Positions 38,631 to 48,277 of a DNA stretch of 64,000 nt are shown piece by piece (position 1 is the first letter of the stretch; each line of letters opens with the position of its first letter). Origin of the DNA: Nereida ignava (GTDB taxonomy: Bacteria; Pseudomonadota; Alphaproteobacteria; Rhodobacterales; Rhodobacteraceae); assembly GCF_001049735.1 (NCBI RefSeq), contig NZ_CVPC01000005.1, forward strand, positions 124,001 to 188,000, in the 5' to 3' direction. The notes beneath the pieces are model-generated. The model was given only the letters and a program-made list of their open reading frames with translations. It was not told the origin of the DNA and ran no database searches. Both the position numbers and the translations under genes were made by a program.

Positions 38631-39133
38631 TACTCAGTCTCTTTCAACTTATCAAAACACCGGCGCATTTCTGTGTCCATCATCGCCTCTAACACCATTC
38701 GAAACCCTTGCACTGCCTCTGGACCGGCCGCGCGGTACGCACTGCGCACCCGCGCCGTTTGCACCTCCGACAGCTCTGCCTCCAAGGCGTGACCAGCAGG
38801 CGTCAGATACAAATGACGCTCACGTTTATCTTGGGTTCCAACCTTACTTTCGACAAGACCATCATCGATCAAACTACGCAAGACACGGTTCAGCGATTGT
38901 TTTGTTACGCCCAAAATCCCCAACAGGTTGTTAACAGTCGTCCCGGGCGAGCGGTGGATAAAGTGAACTGCGCGGTGATGCGCGCGGCCATATCCTTTTT
39001 CAGACAACACACGATCCGGATCTGCGGTAAACCCACGATAGGCAAAGAACATTGCCTCAATGCCTTTGCGAAGCTGTTCATCCGTCAAAAACAGCAGGTT
39101 CGGGCCACGCATTTCGTTCCGGTTATCTCGCAT
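38630..39133 (-). CDS. petP: MarR-family regulator, PetP-like
   Basis: A 167-residue MarR-type repressor with a winged helix (NNLLGILGVTKQSLNRVLRSLIDDGLVE then a basic wing with DKRERHLYLT). A strong AAGGAGG lies at the start, and TAATG links it to the response-regulator gene downstream. It resembles PetP of Rhodobacter, found with PetR. A 7-bp imperfect inverted repeat about 23 bases upstream (39156-39173) is a plausible autoregulatory operator. Confidence 0.82.
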   Translation of the reverse strand: MRDNRNEMRGPNLLFLTDEQLRKGIEAMFFAYRGFTADPDRVLSEKGYGRAHHRAVHFIHRSPGTTVNNLLGILGVTKQSLNRVLRSLIDDGLVESKVGTQDKRERHLYLTPAGHALEAELSEVQTARVRSAYRAAGPEAVQGFRMVLEAMMDTEMRRCFDKLKETE

Positions 39134-39155
39134 ATTTCTGTCCTCCTTAGTTGCG

Positions 39156-39173
39156 ACAATACGTCAGTGTTGT
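39156..39173. promoter_or_regulatory. Inverted repeat, possible MarR-type operator
   Basis: ACAATAC (39156-39162) and GTGTTGT (39167-39173) form an imperfect palindrome of two 7-base arms with one mismatch and a 4-base spacer, 18 bases in total. That size fits MarR-family operators. It lies between the divergent petP and ilvE genes. No experimental support; inferred from position and symmetry only. Confidence 0.35.
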
Positions 39174-39273
39174 TGACATTCCAAGAATCGATTGCTAGCC
39201 AAGCCTATAATTTACGCAACTTTATGACCGTTTCGGTCTTAATTTGAGCAACATTAGCAAATGGAGGCTGAAA

Positions 39274-40140
39274 ATGGCTGGCTATGATGACCGTGATGGA
39301 AAAATCTGGATGGACGGCAAATTGGTCGAATGGCGGGACGCAAATGTCCACATTTTGACCCATGCCATGCACTACGCCTCCTCTGTGTTTGAGGGCGAGC
39401 GCTGCTACTCGGGTAAAATCTTCAAGTCTAAAGAACACTCCGAGCGACTGATCCGTTCTGGTCAGCTTATCGACTTCGAAATCCCCTATACTGTTGAAGA
39501 AATCGAAGCTGCCAAACAAGCCGCACTTGATGCAAACGGCCTAACAGATGCGTATGTGCGTCCTGTTGCGTGGCGCGGATCCGGTGAAGATATGGGCGTC
39601 GCAGCTGCGCGCAACCCTGTGCACCTGGCTGTCGCGGTTTGGGAATGGGGCAACTACTACGGCGACGCCAAAAATAAAGGCGCAAAACTGGACATCGCAA
39701 AATGGAAGCGCCCAAGCCCTGAAACAGCACCGTCCCAAGCCAAGGCTGCGGGTCTTTACATGATTGCAACCATGTCCAAGCATGCCGCCGAAGCAAAAGG
39801 CTGCTCGGACGCGATGATGTTTGATTACCGCGGGTACGTGGCCGAAGCGACCGGCGCCAACATTTTCTTCGTAAAAGACGGCGAGGTTCACACACCAATC
39901 GCTGATGCGTTCCTAAACGGGATCACCCGCCAAACAGTGATCCAGATGCTGAAAGAAAAAGGCATTACCGTGAACGAGCGGATCATCATGCCAGAAGAGC
40001 TTGAAGGCTTTGAGCAATGCTGGCTGACCGGCACAGCTGCAGAAGTCACACCAGTCGGCACAATCGGTGACTACAACTTTGAAGTGGGTGCTTTGGTCAA
40101 AGAAATCGCCAGCGATTATGAAAAGCTGGTACGCGCCTAA
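39274..40140 (+). CDS. ilvE: Branched-chain amino acid aminotransferase
   Basis: A 288-residue fold-type IV PLP transaminase for valine, leucine and isoleucine synthesis. The N-terminal H-I-L-T-H-A-M-H-Y-A-S-S-V-F-E-G-E-R block, the PLP lysine region SQAKAAGLYM, and EATGANIFFV are typical. GGAGG precedes ATG at 39274. A perfect TATAAT at 39206 could be its -10 element but lacks a good -35. A terminator follows. It is divergent from petP. Confidence 0.95.
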   Translation: MAGYDDRDGKIWMDGKLVEWRDANVHILTHAMHYASSVFEGERCYSGKIFKSKEHSERLIRSGQLIDFEIPYTVEEIEAAKQAALDANGLTDAYVRPVAWRGSGEDMGVAAARNPVHLAVAVWEWGNYYGDAKNKGAKLDIAKWKRPSPETAPSQAKAAGLYMIATMSKHAAEAKGCSDAMMFDYRGYVAEATGANIFFVKDGEVHTPIADAFLNGITRQTVIQMLKEKGITVNERIIMPEELEGFEQCWLTGTAAEVTPVGTIGDYNFEVGALVKEIASDYEKLVRA

Positions 40141-40176
40141 ACAGTCGCTAAACTGCCCTTTAGGTACTAAAACAAT

Positions 40177-40208
40177 AAGGTCATCGCTGAAACGCGGTGG
40201 CCTTTTTT
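40177..40208 (+). terminator. Rho-independent terminator of ilvE
   Basis: A 10-bp stem with two G-U pairs (40177-40186 with 40195-40204, 8-base loop) is followed by TTTT. It lies 37 bases after the ilvE stop. Confidence 0.75.
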
Positions 40209-40216
40209 CGTATCAG

Positions 40217-41128
40217 CTATTTGAAGCGAACCTGCCGTTCTGCGGCCAGCTTGATCCCCAAATGACGCTCGCGAAGCACGATCACAACACCAGCAAGCAC
40301 GATCAACGCAGCACCCGAAATAACACCCAAAGTCGGCACTTCGTTGAACCAAGCATACCCAATGCCAATGGCAAGCAGCATCGCAGTATAATCAAAGGGC
40401 GCCACCACAGACGCTGGCGCGAACCGGTAAGACTGCGTCAGACACAATTGCCCCACCCCACCGATGATACCGCCCAAAATAAGCAACAACGTCGTTTCAA
40501 GTGGGGGCACAACCCAACCAAAAGGCAGCGTTAACAACGACAGAACCGAGGTGGTCAACATGAAGTAGAACACAATCGCTGTTGAACTTTCTGTAGCTAC
40601 CATCTTGCGCACAAACATCTGCGCCAATGCCGCCATCGAAGCGCTGACCAGCATCAAACCAACGGCGATGGTCTTCATCCTTTCACTGGTGTCAAAACTA
40701 AGCTGGTCCCACAAAATGATCAGCACACCCGCAAAACCAAGACAAACCATAGAGATACGGAACTTGCCTACGGTCTCCCCTAAAAAGAGGGCCGCAAAAA
40801 CAGTTAGAACAAGAGGTGTGGTAAAGCTAAGCGCTGTGACGTCTGGAAATGCCAGAATACCGAGACAGAAAAACCTTAGCCCCATTGAAGTACTGCCGGC
40901 CAAACCACGCAGAACATGACCAATCGGACGCTCTGTTTTCAGCCCTGTAGATAAATTGCCGCTCCACCACAAAAAAGCAAACAGCACAGGAAGGGTGAAA
41001 ACGGACCGGAAGAAAACGGCCTCGCCGGTTGGGACCTCATCTGCGGTCGCTTTGATGATGCTCATCAGCACAGTAAACAGCGACACGGCCAAAATTTTCA
41101 GTGAAATGCCTTTGATGGTGTCGGTCAT
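40217..41128 (-). CDS. EamA-family (DMT) transporter 3
   Basis: A 303-residue protein with ten predicted helices in two EamA repeats. The start ATG at 41128 overlaps the queG stop (ATGA), so it is translated together with queG. The substrate is unknown. It is the last gene of the GST2-queG-transporter operon. Compared with the two other EamA genes in this window it belongs to a distinct subgroup judged by the helices' sequence. Confidence 0.82.
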   Translation of the reverse strand: MTDTIKGISLKILAVSLFTVLMSIIKATADEVPTGEAVFFRSVFTLPVLFAFLWWSGNLSTGLKTERPIGHVLRGLAGSTSMGLRFFCLGILAFPDVTALSFTTPLVLTVFAALFLGETVGKFRISMVCLGFAGVLIILWDQLSFDTSERMKTIAVGLMLVSASMAALAQMFVRKMVATESSTAIVFYFMLTTSVLSLLTLPFGWVVPPLETTLLLILGGIIGGVGQLCLTQSYRFAPASVVAPFDYTAMLLAIGIGYAWFNEVPTLGVISGAALIVLAGVVIVLRERHLGIKLAAERQVRFK

Positions 41129-42150
41129 GATAGCCGCCCAACTGCCCATTCTGCAGCGTCCCGAACAACCGGATCATTGTCATTGAGCAAAGCTTGCGCA
41201 TGAGACTTCAACTCAGGCTTTCCTGAATTTCCAATCGCGTAAAGGACATTGCGGGTGAACCGATCTCGGCCAATCCGCTTGATTGGTGAGCCAGAAAAAC
41301 GTGCGCGAAACGACGCATCATCAAAAGACACTAACGCAGCCAGTTTGGGGGCTTTTAACTCCTCGCGGGCCGCGTATTTCATTTCGGTCGCAGCGACAGC
41401 AAATTTATTCCATGGGCACGCAGCCAGACAATCATCACAACCGTAAATATGGTTACCCATCTTCTCACGCAGTTCAGGCGCAACAGGGCCTTTGTGCTCA
41501 ATTGTAAGGTATGAAATGCAGCGCCGCGCATCCAATTGAAACGGCGCGGGGAACGCATCTGTGGGGCATGCATCAAGGCATGCTGTACACGATCCGCAAT
41601 TATCAGTTTGCGCTTCGTCCGGCTCAAGCTCTGCCGTCGTGAAAATCGCCCCCAGAAAAAACCAGTTTCCAAGATCGCGCGCCAACAGATTTGTATGCTT
41701 ACCCTGCCAACCTAAGCCCGCCGCTTGCGCCAGCGGCTTTTCCATAACTGGTGCCGTATCAACGAAGACTTTAATCTGAATGTCGCCCTGCTCTACCAGC
41801 CAGCGCCCCACCTTCTTAAGCCGCTTTTTAGCAACATCATGATAGTCTTTATTCTGCGCATAGACACTAATTGCGCCCAGCTCTGGCCTGCTCAAAACTG
41901 TGCGTGGATCGTGTTCAGGCGTGTACATTTCCGCCAACATAATAACAGATCTGCATTCGGGCCACAGGTCTTGCGGGCTGCCGCGCCAGTTCATACGCTC
42001 TGCCATCCAACTCATCTGACCGTGATATCCCGCCTCCACAAAAGCGGATAACCGTTGCGCCGTTTCCGGCGCGGCGTCAGGTTTGCACACCCCCATTTTG
42101 GCAAAACCGGCGTCCTGCGCCACGTCCCAAAGGCGGGCTTTCAAGGACAT
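41125..42150 (-). CDS. queG: Epoxyqueuosine reductase
   Basis: A 341-residue cobalamin-dependent reductase finishing queuosine synthesis in tRNA. Two ferredoxin motifs are present: [12 protein letters not shown] and [11 protein letters not shown]. The active-site aspartate is expected in the segment before them. A HEAT-like C-terminal tail ([16 protein letters not shown]) is typical. The ATG at 42150 immediately follows the stop of the GST-like gene. This protein is a small, distant relative of the reductive dehalogenase family, sharing the corrinoid/Fe-S chemistry. Confidence 0.95.
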   Translation of the reverse strand: MSLKARLWDVAQDAGFAKMGVCKPDAAPETAQRLSAFVEAGYHGQMSWMAERMNWRGSPQDLWPECRSVIMLAEMYTPEHDPRTVLSRPELGAISVYAQNKDYHDVAKKRLKKVGRWLVEQGDIQIKVFVDTAPVMEKPLAQAAGLGWQGKHTNLLARDLGNWFFLGAIFTTAELEPDEAQTDNCGSCTACLDACPTDAFPAPFQLDARRCISYLTIEHKGPVAPELREKMGNHIYGCDDCLAACPWNKFAVAATEMKYAAREELKAPKLAALVSFDDASFRARFSGSPIKRIGRDRFTRNVLYAIGNSGKPELKSHAQALLNDNDPVVRDAAEWAVGRLS

Positions 42151-42816
42151 TTAAAAATCCAAATTGGAATAATGCGCAGGCTGCGGAAAGCCAGAAACCT
42201 GATCGGCCAGAATTGAACGAAACGCAGGGCGAGACTTAATTTTTGCGTACCAGTCTTTCACGTTCGCCGATCGGTTCCAGTCCACATCACTGATGTAATC
42301 AAGGGATGACAGGTGCGCGGCAGCGGCAAAATCAGCTAAAGTCATTTGGTCACCAGCGAGCCAGCGACGCTGATCCAAAAGCCATGTCATATAGTCGAGG
42401 TGATACTTAATCGCACGCGCACCCGATTTGATGTTGGCGCTGTCTGGGTAGCCGGTCTTCTGCACTTTTTTGTTCACGCGCTCATACAAAAGTTTGGTCG
42501 TAACTTCGTGATGAAACTTGTCATCAAACCAAGAAACAAGCCGGCGCACTTCAAAACGCAACTCCGGCGATGCAGGCAAAAGCGGCGGCGTGGGATGCTT
42601 TTCTTCGAGGTACTCACAAATCGCTGCGCTTTCGCTCATCAGACGACCATCTAATTTCAGGATTGGAACTTTAGCAGCAGGATTACGGCGCAAAAACTCG
42701 GAATCGCCTTCCCAATAGCGCTCTTCAACCAACTCAACTTCGATCTTTTTTTCAGCAAGGCTCAGGCGAACTTTGCGGCAAAAAGGTGAAAGCGGAACAT
42801 GATAAAGACGGTTCAT
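42151..42816 (-). CDS. Glutathione S-transferase family protein 2
   Basis: A 221-residue GST-fold protein. LSPFCRKVRLSL near the start holds the probable active-site cysteine or serine, AKVPIL includes the cis-proline, and SESAAICEYLEE the glutathione-binding pair. The C-terminal domain is normal in size. It adjoins queG without any gap, an arrangement seen in related genomes. Whether it acts in detoxification or in a thiol step with queG is not known. Confidence 0.85.
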   Translation of the reverse strand: MNRLYHVPLSPFCRKVRLSLAEKKIEVELVEERYWEGDSEFLRRNPAAKVPILKLDGRLMSESAAICEYLEEKHPTPPLLPASPELRFEVRRLVSWFDDKFHHEVTTKLLYERVNKKVQKTGYPDSANIKSGARAIKYHLDYMTWLLDQRRWLAGDQMTLADFAAAAHLSSLDYISDVDWNRSANVKDWYAKIKSRPAFRSILADQVSGFPQPAHYSNLDF

Positions 42817-42867
42817 AATTGGCTCGATTAATTGTTTATACTGTCATGCCCTAAGCCGCTGTTGCGT

Positions 42868-43596
42868 TCAACTCTCGAAGCACGCTGCGCGGCCATCCGC
42901 CTTAATTGTAGCCTCGCCTGACAAAATAGACCGCGTGCGCGCACGTACAAAATCAGTCGGACGGCTAGCAGACCGGCTTTTGGGGGCTGGCAATATCGCT
43001 GCAAGGCGTGAAGCTTGGAGGCGCGTTAACTCCGATGATGAGACTTGAAAATAGTGCAAAGCCGCAGCTTCAACGCCAAAGACGCCTTCATCAAATTCAG
43101 CAATGTTCATATAAACTTCTAAGATGCGGCGCTTTGACCAGAACAACTCCATCACCGGCGTCATAAGGGCCTCAAGCCCTTTGCGGGGATAAGAACGCCC
43201 ATGCCAAAGAAACGCGTTCTTGACGACCTGTTGACTGATGGTTGATCCACCGCGGTTGCCATCTTCGGCAGCTTCAACAATTGCGTCCAAATCAAGCCCC
43301 CAATGCAAACAAAAATCAGCATCCTCAGCTGCTACCACAGCGCGTGCCATCACTGGCGCAATTTTTTCAATAGGCTTCCACTCACGCGTTACGCCGCCCA
43401 AGCGTAAACCTTCGGACATAATATAGGGTGTCGTCGGTGGATTGATCAAAGAATAGGCCGCGATCCACAACACAAGGAGCGCGGCAACTGCCAGAACTAT
43501 TCGCAGCAACCAGCGCCGAATGAACAACATGGGCCGCATAAAAAACGGCACCCTTTCAGCGGATGCCGTTTTCTTATTCTTGGTTTTTTTCACCAT
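42868..43596 (-). CDS. mtgA: Monofunctional peptidoglycan transglycosylase
   Basis: A 242-residue GT51 enzyme. One N-terminal membrane anchor (about residues 27-50) precedes the catalytic domain with the first motif VVAAEDADFCLHWGLD (catalytic glutamate in AEDADF), GGSTISQQVVKN, and the RKGLEALMT block. It polymerises lipid II glycan strands at the inner membrane, without a transpeptidase domain. ATG at 43596 starts with a lysine-rich leader. It is 39 bases downstream of gltB on the same strand. Confidence 0.94.
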   Translation of the reverse strand: MVKKTKNKKTASAERVPFFMRPMLFIRRWLLRIVLAVAALLVLWIAAYSLINPPTTPYIMSEGLRLGGVTREWKPIEKIAPVMARAVVAAEDADFCLHWGLDLDAIVEAAEDGNRGGSTISQQVVKNAFLWHGRSYPRKGLEALMTPVMELFWSKRRILEVYMNIAEFDEGVFGVEAAALHYFQVSSSELTRLQASRLAAILPAPKSRSASRPTDFVRARTRSILSGEATIKADGRAACFES

Positions 43597-43635
43597 GCTG
43601 CAATCATGCCAGCGCACTCATGCCTCTGCAACGGC

Positions 43636-46600
43636 TTATTCTGCTGGGACGGACGCTTCTTCGATACCAAGCGGAACAGGCAAATGAGCCAACATTTCTG
43701 TTGAGCATACCTGTAAGAAGTTTGACCGCTCCATATCCCAGTTTTGCAAGATCTCAGCCGCTTTACGGCTGCCTGTTTCTTCCAAGTGGCGCTCGATGAG
43801 ACCCTTAAGCTGTACTTCCCAATGCTCCATCGTGACAGGGCACGTGACCAGAGTTTCCATGTTCATCATGCTTTGGGCCGTTTGCTCTGGATCGTAGATG
43901 TACGCCATGCCGCCAGTCATACCCGCGCCAAAGTTAGCGCCAATATTCCCAAGGATTACAGCAACGCCTCCAGTCATGTATTCACAACCGCAGGCACCAC
44001 ACCCCTCAATAACCACTTTCGCGCCAGAGTTACGAACGCCAAAACGCTCACCCGCACGACCTGCAGCAAAGAGATACCCATCCGTCGCACCGTACAAAAC
44101 AGTGTTCCCAATGATTGTATTCTGATCCGCTTTCAACGGGCTTGCCATTGGAGGACGGACCACAATCGTGCCGCCAGACAGGCCTTTTCCAACGTAGTCG
44201 TTTGCATCGCCAGAAACTTCAATCTTAAGCCCTGGGGCCGCAAACGCCCCCAAAGATTGCCCTGCGGAACCTGTCAATTTGACAGTCAGGTGATCGGGTT
44301 GCAGGGAATTGCGCATACCGAAATTCTTTACAATGTGGCTTGATGTCCGCGTGCCAATTGTACGTAGCGTGTTCTGTACCGCGTATTGAAGCTGCATCTT
44401 CTCACCATCATTCAGGAAGCGTGCTGCGTCTTGAACGATTTGCGCATCAAGCGTTTCTGGCACAGCGTTACGTGGCTTGGAGCGATCGTAAACAACCTTC
44501 TCCGCCCCATCGACCGTGATCAAAAGTGGGTTCAGATCGAGGTCATCAAGATGCGCAGAGCCACGGCTCACCTGAGCGAGCAGGTCAGCGCGGCCAATGA
44601 TGTCATCCATGCTGCGGGCACCAATGCTTGCCAGCAACTCACGCACTTCTGTGGCGTAGAACGTGATAAGGTTTACCACCTTGTCAGCATTACCCGTGAA
44701 CTTGTCACGCAGTGCTTCGTCTTGGGTACACACACCAACGGGACAGGTGTTTGACTGACATTGGCGCACCATGATGCAGCCCATCGCGATCAATGCAGCG
44801 GTGCCGATGCCATATTCTTCGGCACCCAACATCGCCGCCATCACAATGTCACGACCTGTACGCAAACCACCATCAGTCCGCAGCGTAACGCGTTCACGCA
44901 AGTTGTTCATAGAGAGAACCTGATGCGCTTCGGTCAGGCCCATCTCCCATGGTAGGCCTGCATATTTGATGGATGTCGCGGGTGACGCGCCGGTGCCGCC
45001 ATTATGACCCGAGATCAAGATCACGTCCGCTTTTGCCTTCGCAACACCAGCCGCGATTGTACCAACCCCACTGGATGCAACCAGCTTCACGGTCACCTTA
45101 CAGCGCGGGTTGATTTGTTTCAGATCGTAGATCAACTGCGCCAAATCCTCGATCGAGTAAATATCGTGGTGTGGCGGAGGTGAAATAAGGGTTACGCCCT
45201 TGGTTGAATGCCGCAACCGCGCAATCAAATCCGTAACCTTCATACCAGGAAGCTGGCCACCTTCGCCTGGCTTTGCGCCTTGTGCGACTTTGATCTCAAG
45301 CTCTTCACAGTGGTTGAGATACTCAGCTGTCACACCAAAACGACCAGACGCGACCTGCTTAATTTTAGCAGATGGGTTGTCGCCATTTGCCTCAGGCACG
45401 AAGTGTGCTGGATCTTCGCCACCCTCGCCGCTGTCAGACTTTGCACCAATGCGGTTCATCGCAACGTTCAGCGTCTTGTGCGCCTCGGGGCTAAGCGCGC
45501 CCAAAGACATGCCCGGTGTTACAAAGCGTTTGCGGATCGACGTAATACTTTCGACCTCTTCGATCGGAATTGCTTTACCCATCGGCTTGATGTCGAGCAA
45601 ATCACGAAGGTGAATTGGCGGGTTGCTTCGCATCTTTGCGGAATACTGGCGCCACAATTCATAGCTGCTGCGGTTACATGCAGCCTGCATCATATGCATG
45701 CTCTGCGCTTCCCACGCATGCGTTTCACCAGAACGGCGCGACTTATAAAAGCCACCAATCGGCATTACGTTATCCGCTTGGAAAGCCTGACCGTGGACTG
45801 CTTCGGCTTTGCGTTGAATGCCGATTAGACCGATGCCCGAAATACGGCTCTGCATGCCGGGGAAATACTCGGCGACCATAGCACGCGACAAGCCAACTGC
45901 TTCAAAGTTAAGCCCACCACGGTAGCTGGAAATCACAGAGATCCCCATCTTGGCCATGATCTTCAACAAACCCTGATCAATCGCGCTACGATAGCGCGCA
46001 ACAGCCTCGGTCAAAGTGCATTCCAGCAGGCCTTTTTGGATACGGTCATTCAGGCTGTCTTCTGCCAGATAGGCGTTGACGGTCGTTGCGCCACATCCAA
46101 TCAAAACAGCGAAGTAATGCGGATCAATGCATTCCGCAGACCGAACGTTGAGCGACGTGAACGTGCGCAGTCCTTTGCGCGTCAGCCACGAATGGATTGC
46201 ACTTGTCGCCAAAATCATTGGCATGGCAACACGGTCGCCAGATACATTTTCGTCAGTCAGAACAAGGTGCCCTGCGCCAGACCGCACTGCGTCTTCGGCT
46301 TCTGCACGTATGCGGGCCAAACCGTCGGTCAGATTGCGGCCACCTTTTTCAAAGGTACAGTCAATCTCAACCAAATTAGCGTTGAAGTTTTGCTTCAACT
46401 CTTCCCACTGAGCGTTTCCGACAAACGGGCTATCCAGTACCAAAATCTCGGTCTGGCTACTGTCTTGGTCCAGCACATTCTTTAGATTACCGAACCGTGT
46501 TTTCAGGCTCATCACGCGGTATTCGCGAAGGCTGTCAATTGGTGGGTTGGTAACTTGGCTAAACGCTTGGCGGAAGAAGTGGCTAAGCGGGCGGTATTTC

Positions 46601-48165
46601 TCACTAAGAACTGCAGATGGGGTGTCATCACCCATCGAAGCAATTGCCTCTTTACCGTCCTCGGCCATTGGCGCCAGAATTTGCTCAAGTTCTTCAACTG
46701 TGTAGCCAGCCGCGATCTGACGCTGGCGCAGTTCAGCACCTTCAAACATGGGTGCTTCTGTTACACCCGCAAGCTTCGGTTCAAGGTCGTTGATCTTTCC
46801 AACCCACTCGCCAAACGGCAACTCGGAGGCCAGCGCATCTTTCATCTCTTGATCGTGGAAAAGACGGCCATCTTGCATATCCACCGCAATCATTTGGCCA
46901 GGACCAAGCGCGCCTTTTTCAACGACATTTGCTTCGTTCACAGGAACCATGCCTGCTTCAGAGCCCGCAATCAGCAGTCCATCACCCGTTACAACATAGC
47001 GCATTGGGCGAAGGCCATTACGGTCAAGGCCAGCACAGACCCAACGGCCATCCGTCATCGCAAGCGCTGCAGGACCATCCCATGGCTCCATCACAGAGTT
47101 GCAGTATGAGTACATATCGCGCCAAGATTGTGGCAACTCAATCGCCTGCTTGGACCAGCTTTCGGGCACCAACATCGTCTTCGCCATCGGCGCAGAACGG
47201 CCCGCACGCACAAGCACTTCGAAAACCGCATCCAACGCCGCAGAGTCAGACGATCCGCTTGCGACGATTGGCTTGATGTCTTCTGCCATGTCACCAAACG
47301 CGCCAGAGGCCATACGAATTTCGTGGGACTTCATCCAGTTAAGGTTACCCTTCAGCGTGTTGATCTCGCCGTTGTGGGCCAACATGCGGAACGGTTGGGC
47401 CAGCCACCACTGTGGGAACGTGTTAGTCGAGTACCGCTGGTGATAAATCGCAAAGGCACTTTCAAAACGCTCATCCATCAAATCTGGATAGAACTCAGCG
47501 ACCTGCTCAGCCAACATCATGCCTTTATAGATGATCGAACGACACGACAGAGATGCCAGATAGAGGTCTTTCACGCCCGCCGCGACGGAAGCTTTTTCGA
47601 TACGGCGACGGATCACATAAAGCTCACGCTCAAATGTTTCTTCATCCACACCTTTGGAATTTGAAATGATAATCTGCTCAATCTCAGGGCGCGTCGCGTT
47701 AGCTTTCTCACCCAAGCAGGACACATCCACGGGTACGTGGCGCCAGCCGTAGATATAGTAACCCATACGAAGCACTTCTGCTTCGACAATTGTCCGGCAG
47801 GTTTCTTGGGCGCCAAAGTCAGTACGCGGCAGAAACACCTGACCGACAGCGACCAACTCATTGCGGCGCGGCTCATGGCCCGTGCGTTCAATCTGATCAT
47901 AAAAGAAGGGCACTGGAATTTGGACGTGGATACCGGCGCCATCGCCAGTTTTGCCGTCCGCATCTACAGCACCACGGTGCCAGATCGCCTTCAACGCAGT
48001 AATACCCGCTTCGACCACTGCCCGCGAGCGTGTGCCGTCAACAGAAACCACAAGGCCAACGCCACATGAGGAATGCTCATCCTCAGCGGAATAGAGGCCA
48101 TTCTGCTCCATCCACGCGCGCTTTTCTTCTTCTGCCTTTACCCAAGCTTGATCAAAATTGGTCAT
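43636..48165 (-). CDS. gltB: Glutamate synthase large subunit
   Basis: A 1509-residue NADPH-type glutamate synthase. After a short propeptide, HSSCGVG gives the N-terminal nucleophile cysteine (C34) of the glutaminase domain. The synthase domain includes GEGGEDPAHF, the FMN site region LISGHNGGTGASP, and the 3Fe-4S motif with cysteines in MGCIMVRQCQSNTCPVG. The C-terminal beta-helix GXGXG domain is complete (GTIVVRPP, GYLFAAGRAGERFGVRNSG). It takes ammonia from glutamine to make glutamate from 2-oxoglutarate, partnering GltD, which lies 112 bases upstream. Confidence 0.98.
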   Translation of the reverse strand: MTNFDQAWVKAEEEKRAWMEQNGLYSAEDEHSSCGVGLVVSVDGTRSRAVVEAGITALKAIWHRGAVDADGKTGDGAGIHVQIPVPFFYDQIERTGHEPRRNELVAVGQVFLPRTDFGAQETCRTIVEAEVLRMGYYIYGWRHVPVDVSCLGEKANATRPEIEQIIISNSKGVDEETFERELYVIRRRIEKASVAAGVKDLYLASLSCRSIIYKGMMLAEQVAEFYPDLMDERFESAFAIYHQRYSTNTFPQWWLAQPFRMLAHNGEINTLKGNLNWMKSHEIRMASGAFGDMAEDIKPIVASGSSDSAALDAVFEVLVRAGRSAPMAKTMLVPESWSKQAIELPQSWRDMYSYCNSVMEPWDGPAALAMTDGRWVCAGLDRNGLRPMRYVVTGDGLLIAGSEAGMVPVNEANVVEKGALGPGQMIAVDMQDGRLFHDQEMKDALASELPFGEWVGKINDLEPKLAGVTEAPMFEGAELRQRQIAAGYTVEELEQILAPMAEDGKEAIASMGDDTPSAVLSEKYRPLSHFFRQAFSQVTNPPIDSLREYRVMSLKTRFGNLKNVLDQDSSQTEILVLDSPFVGNAQWEELKQNFNANLVEIDCTFEKGGRNLTDGLARIRAEAEDAVRSGAGHLVLTDENVSGDRVAMPMILATSAIHSWLTRKGLRTFTSLNVRSAECIDPHYFAVLIGCGATTVNAYLAEDSLNDRIQKGLLECTLTEAVARYRSAIDQGLLKIMAKMGISVISSYRGGLNFEAVGLSRAMVAEYFPGMQSRISGIGLIGIQRKAEAVHGQAFQADNVMPIGGFYKSRRSGETHAWEAQSMHMMQAACNRSSYELWRQYSAKMRSNPPIHLRDLLDIKPMGKAIPIEEVESITSIRKRFVTPGMSLGALSPEAHKTLNVAMNRIGAKSDSGEGGEDPAHFVPEANGDNPSAKIKQVASGRFGVTAEYLNHCEELEIKVAQGAKPGEGGQLPGMKVTDLIARLRHSTKGVTLISPPPHHDIYSIEDLAQLIYDLKQINPRCKVTVKLVASSGVGTIAAGVAKAKADVILISGHNGGTGASPATSIKYAGLPWEMGLTEAHQVLSMNNLRERVTLRTDGGLRTGRDIVMAAMLGAEEYGIGTAALIAMGCIMVRQCQSNTCPVGVCTQDEALRDKFTGNADKVVNLITFYATEVRELLASIGARSMDDIIGRADLLAQVSRGSAHLDDLDLNPLLITVDGAEKVVYDRSKPRNAVPETLDAQIVQDAARFLNDGEKMQLQYAVQNTLRTIGTRTSSHIVKNFGMRNSLQPDHLTVKLTGSAGQSLGAFAAPGLKIEVSGDANDYVGKGLSGGTIVVRPPMASPLKADQNTIIGNTVLYGATDGYLFAAGRAGERFGVRNSGAKVVIEGCGACGCEYMTGGVAVILGNIGANFGAGMTGGMAYIYDPEQTAQSMMNMETLVTCPVTMEHWEVQLKGLIERHLEETGSRKAAEILQNWDMERSNFLQVCSTEMLAHLPVPLGIEEASVPAE

Positions 48166-48277
48166 TGCGTTTCTCCTTGAAAGGCACGGGGCCCTAAATC
48201 TGAATTCGGGTGCGACCGATTAATTTGGTCCGTCTACCCGTTTAAATCTGTGATGCCATTTAAGGCAGATGACTGGC

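Noticed and set aside
39173-39211. TTGACA at 39173 and TATAAT at 39206 as one promoter for ilvE
   Set aside because: The spacing of 27 bases is too long for a single promoter, so only the -10-like element is mentioned.
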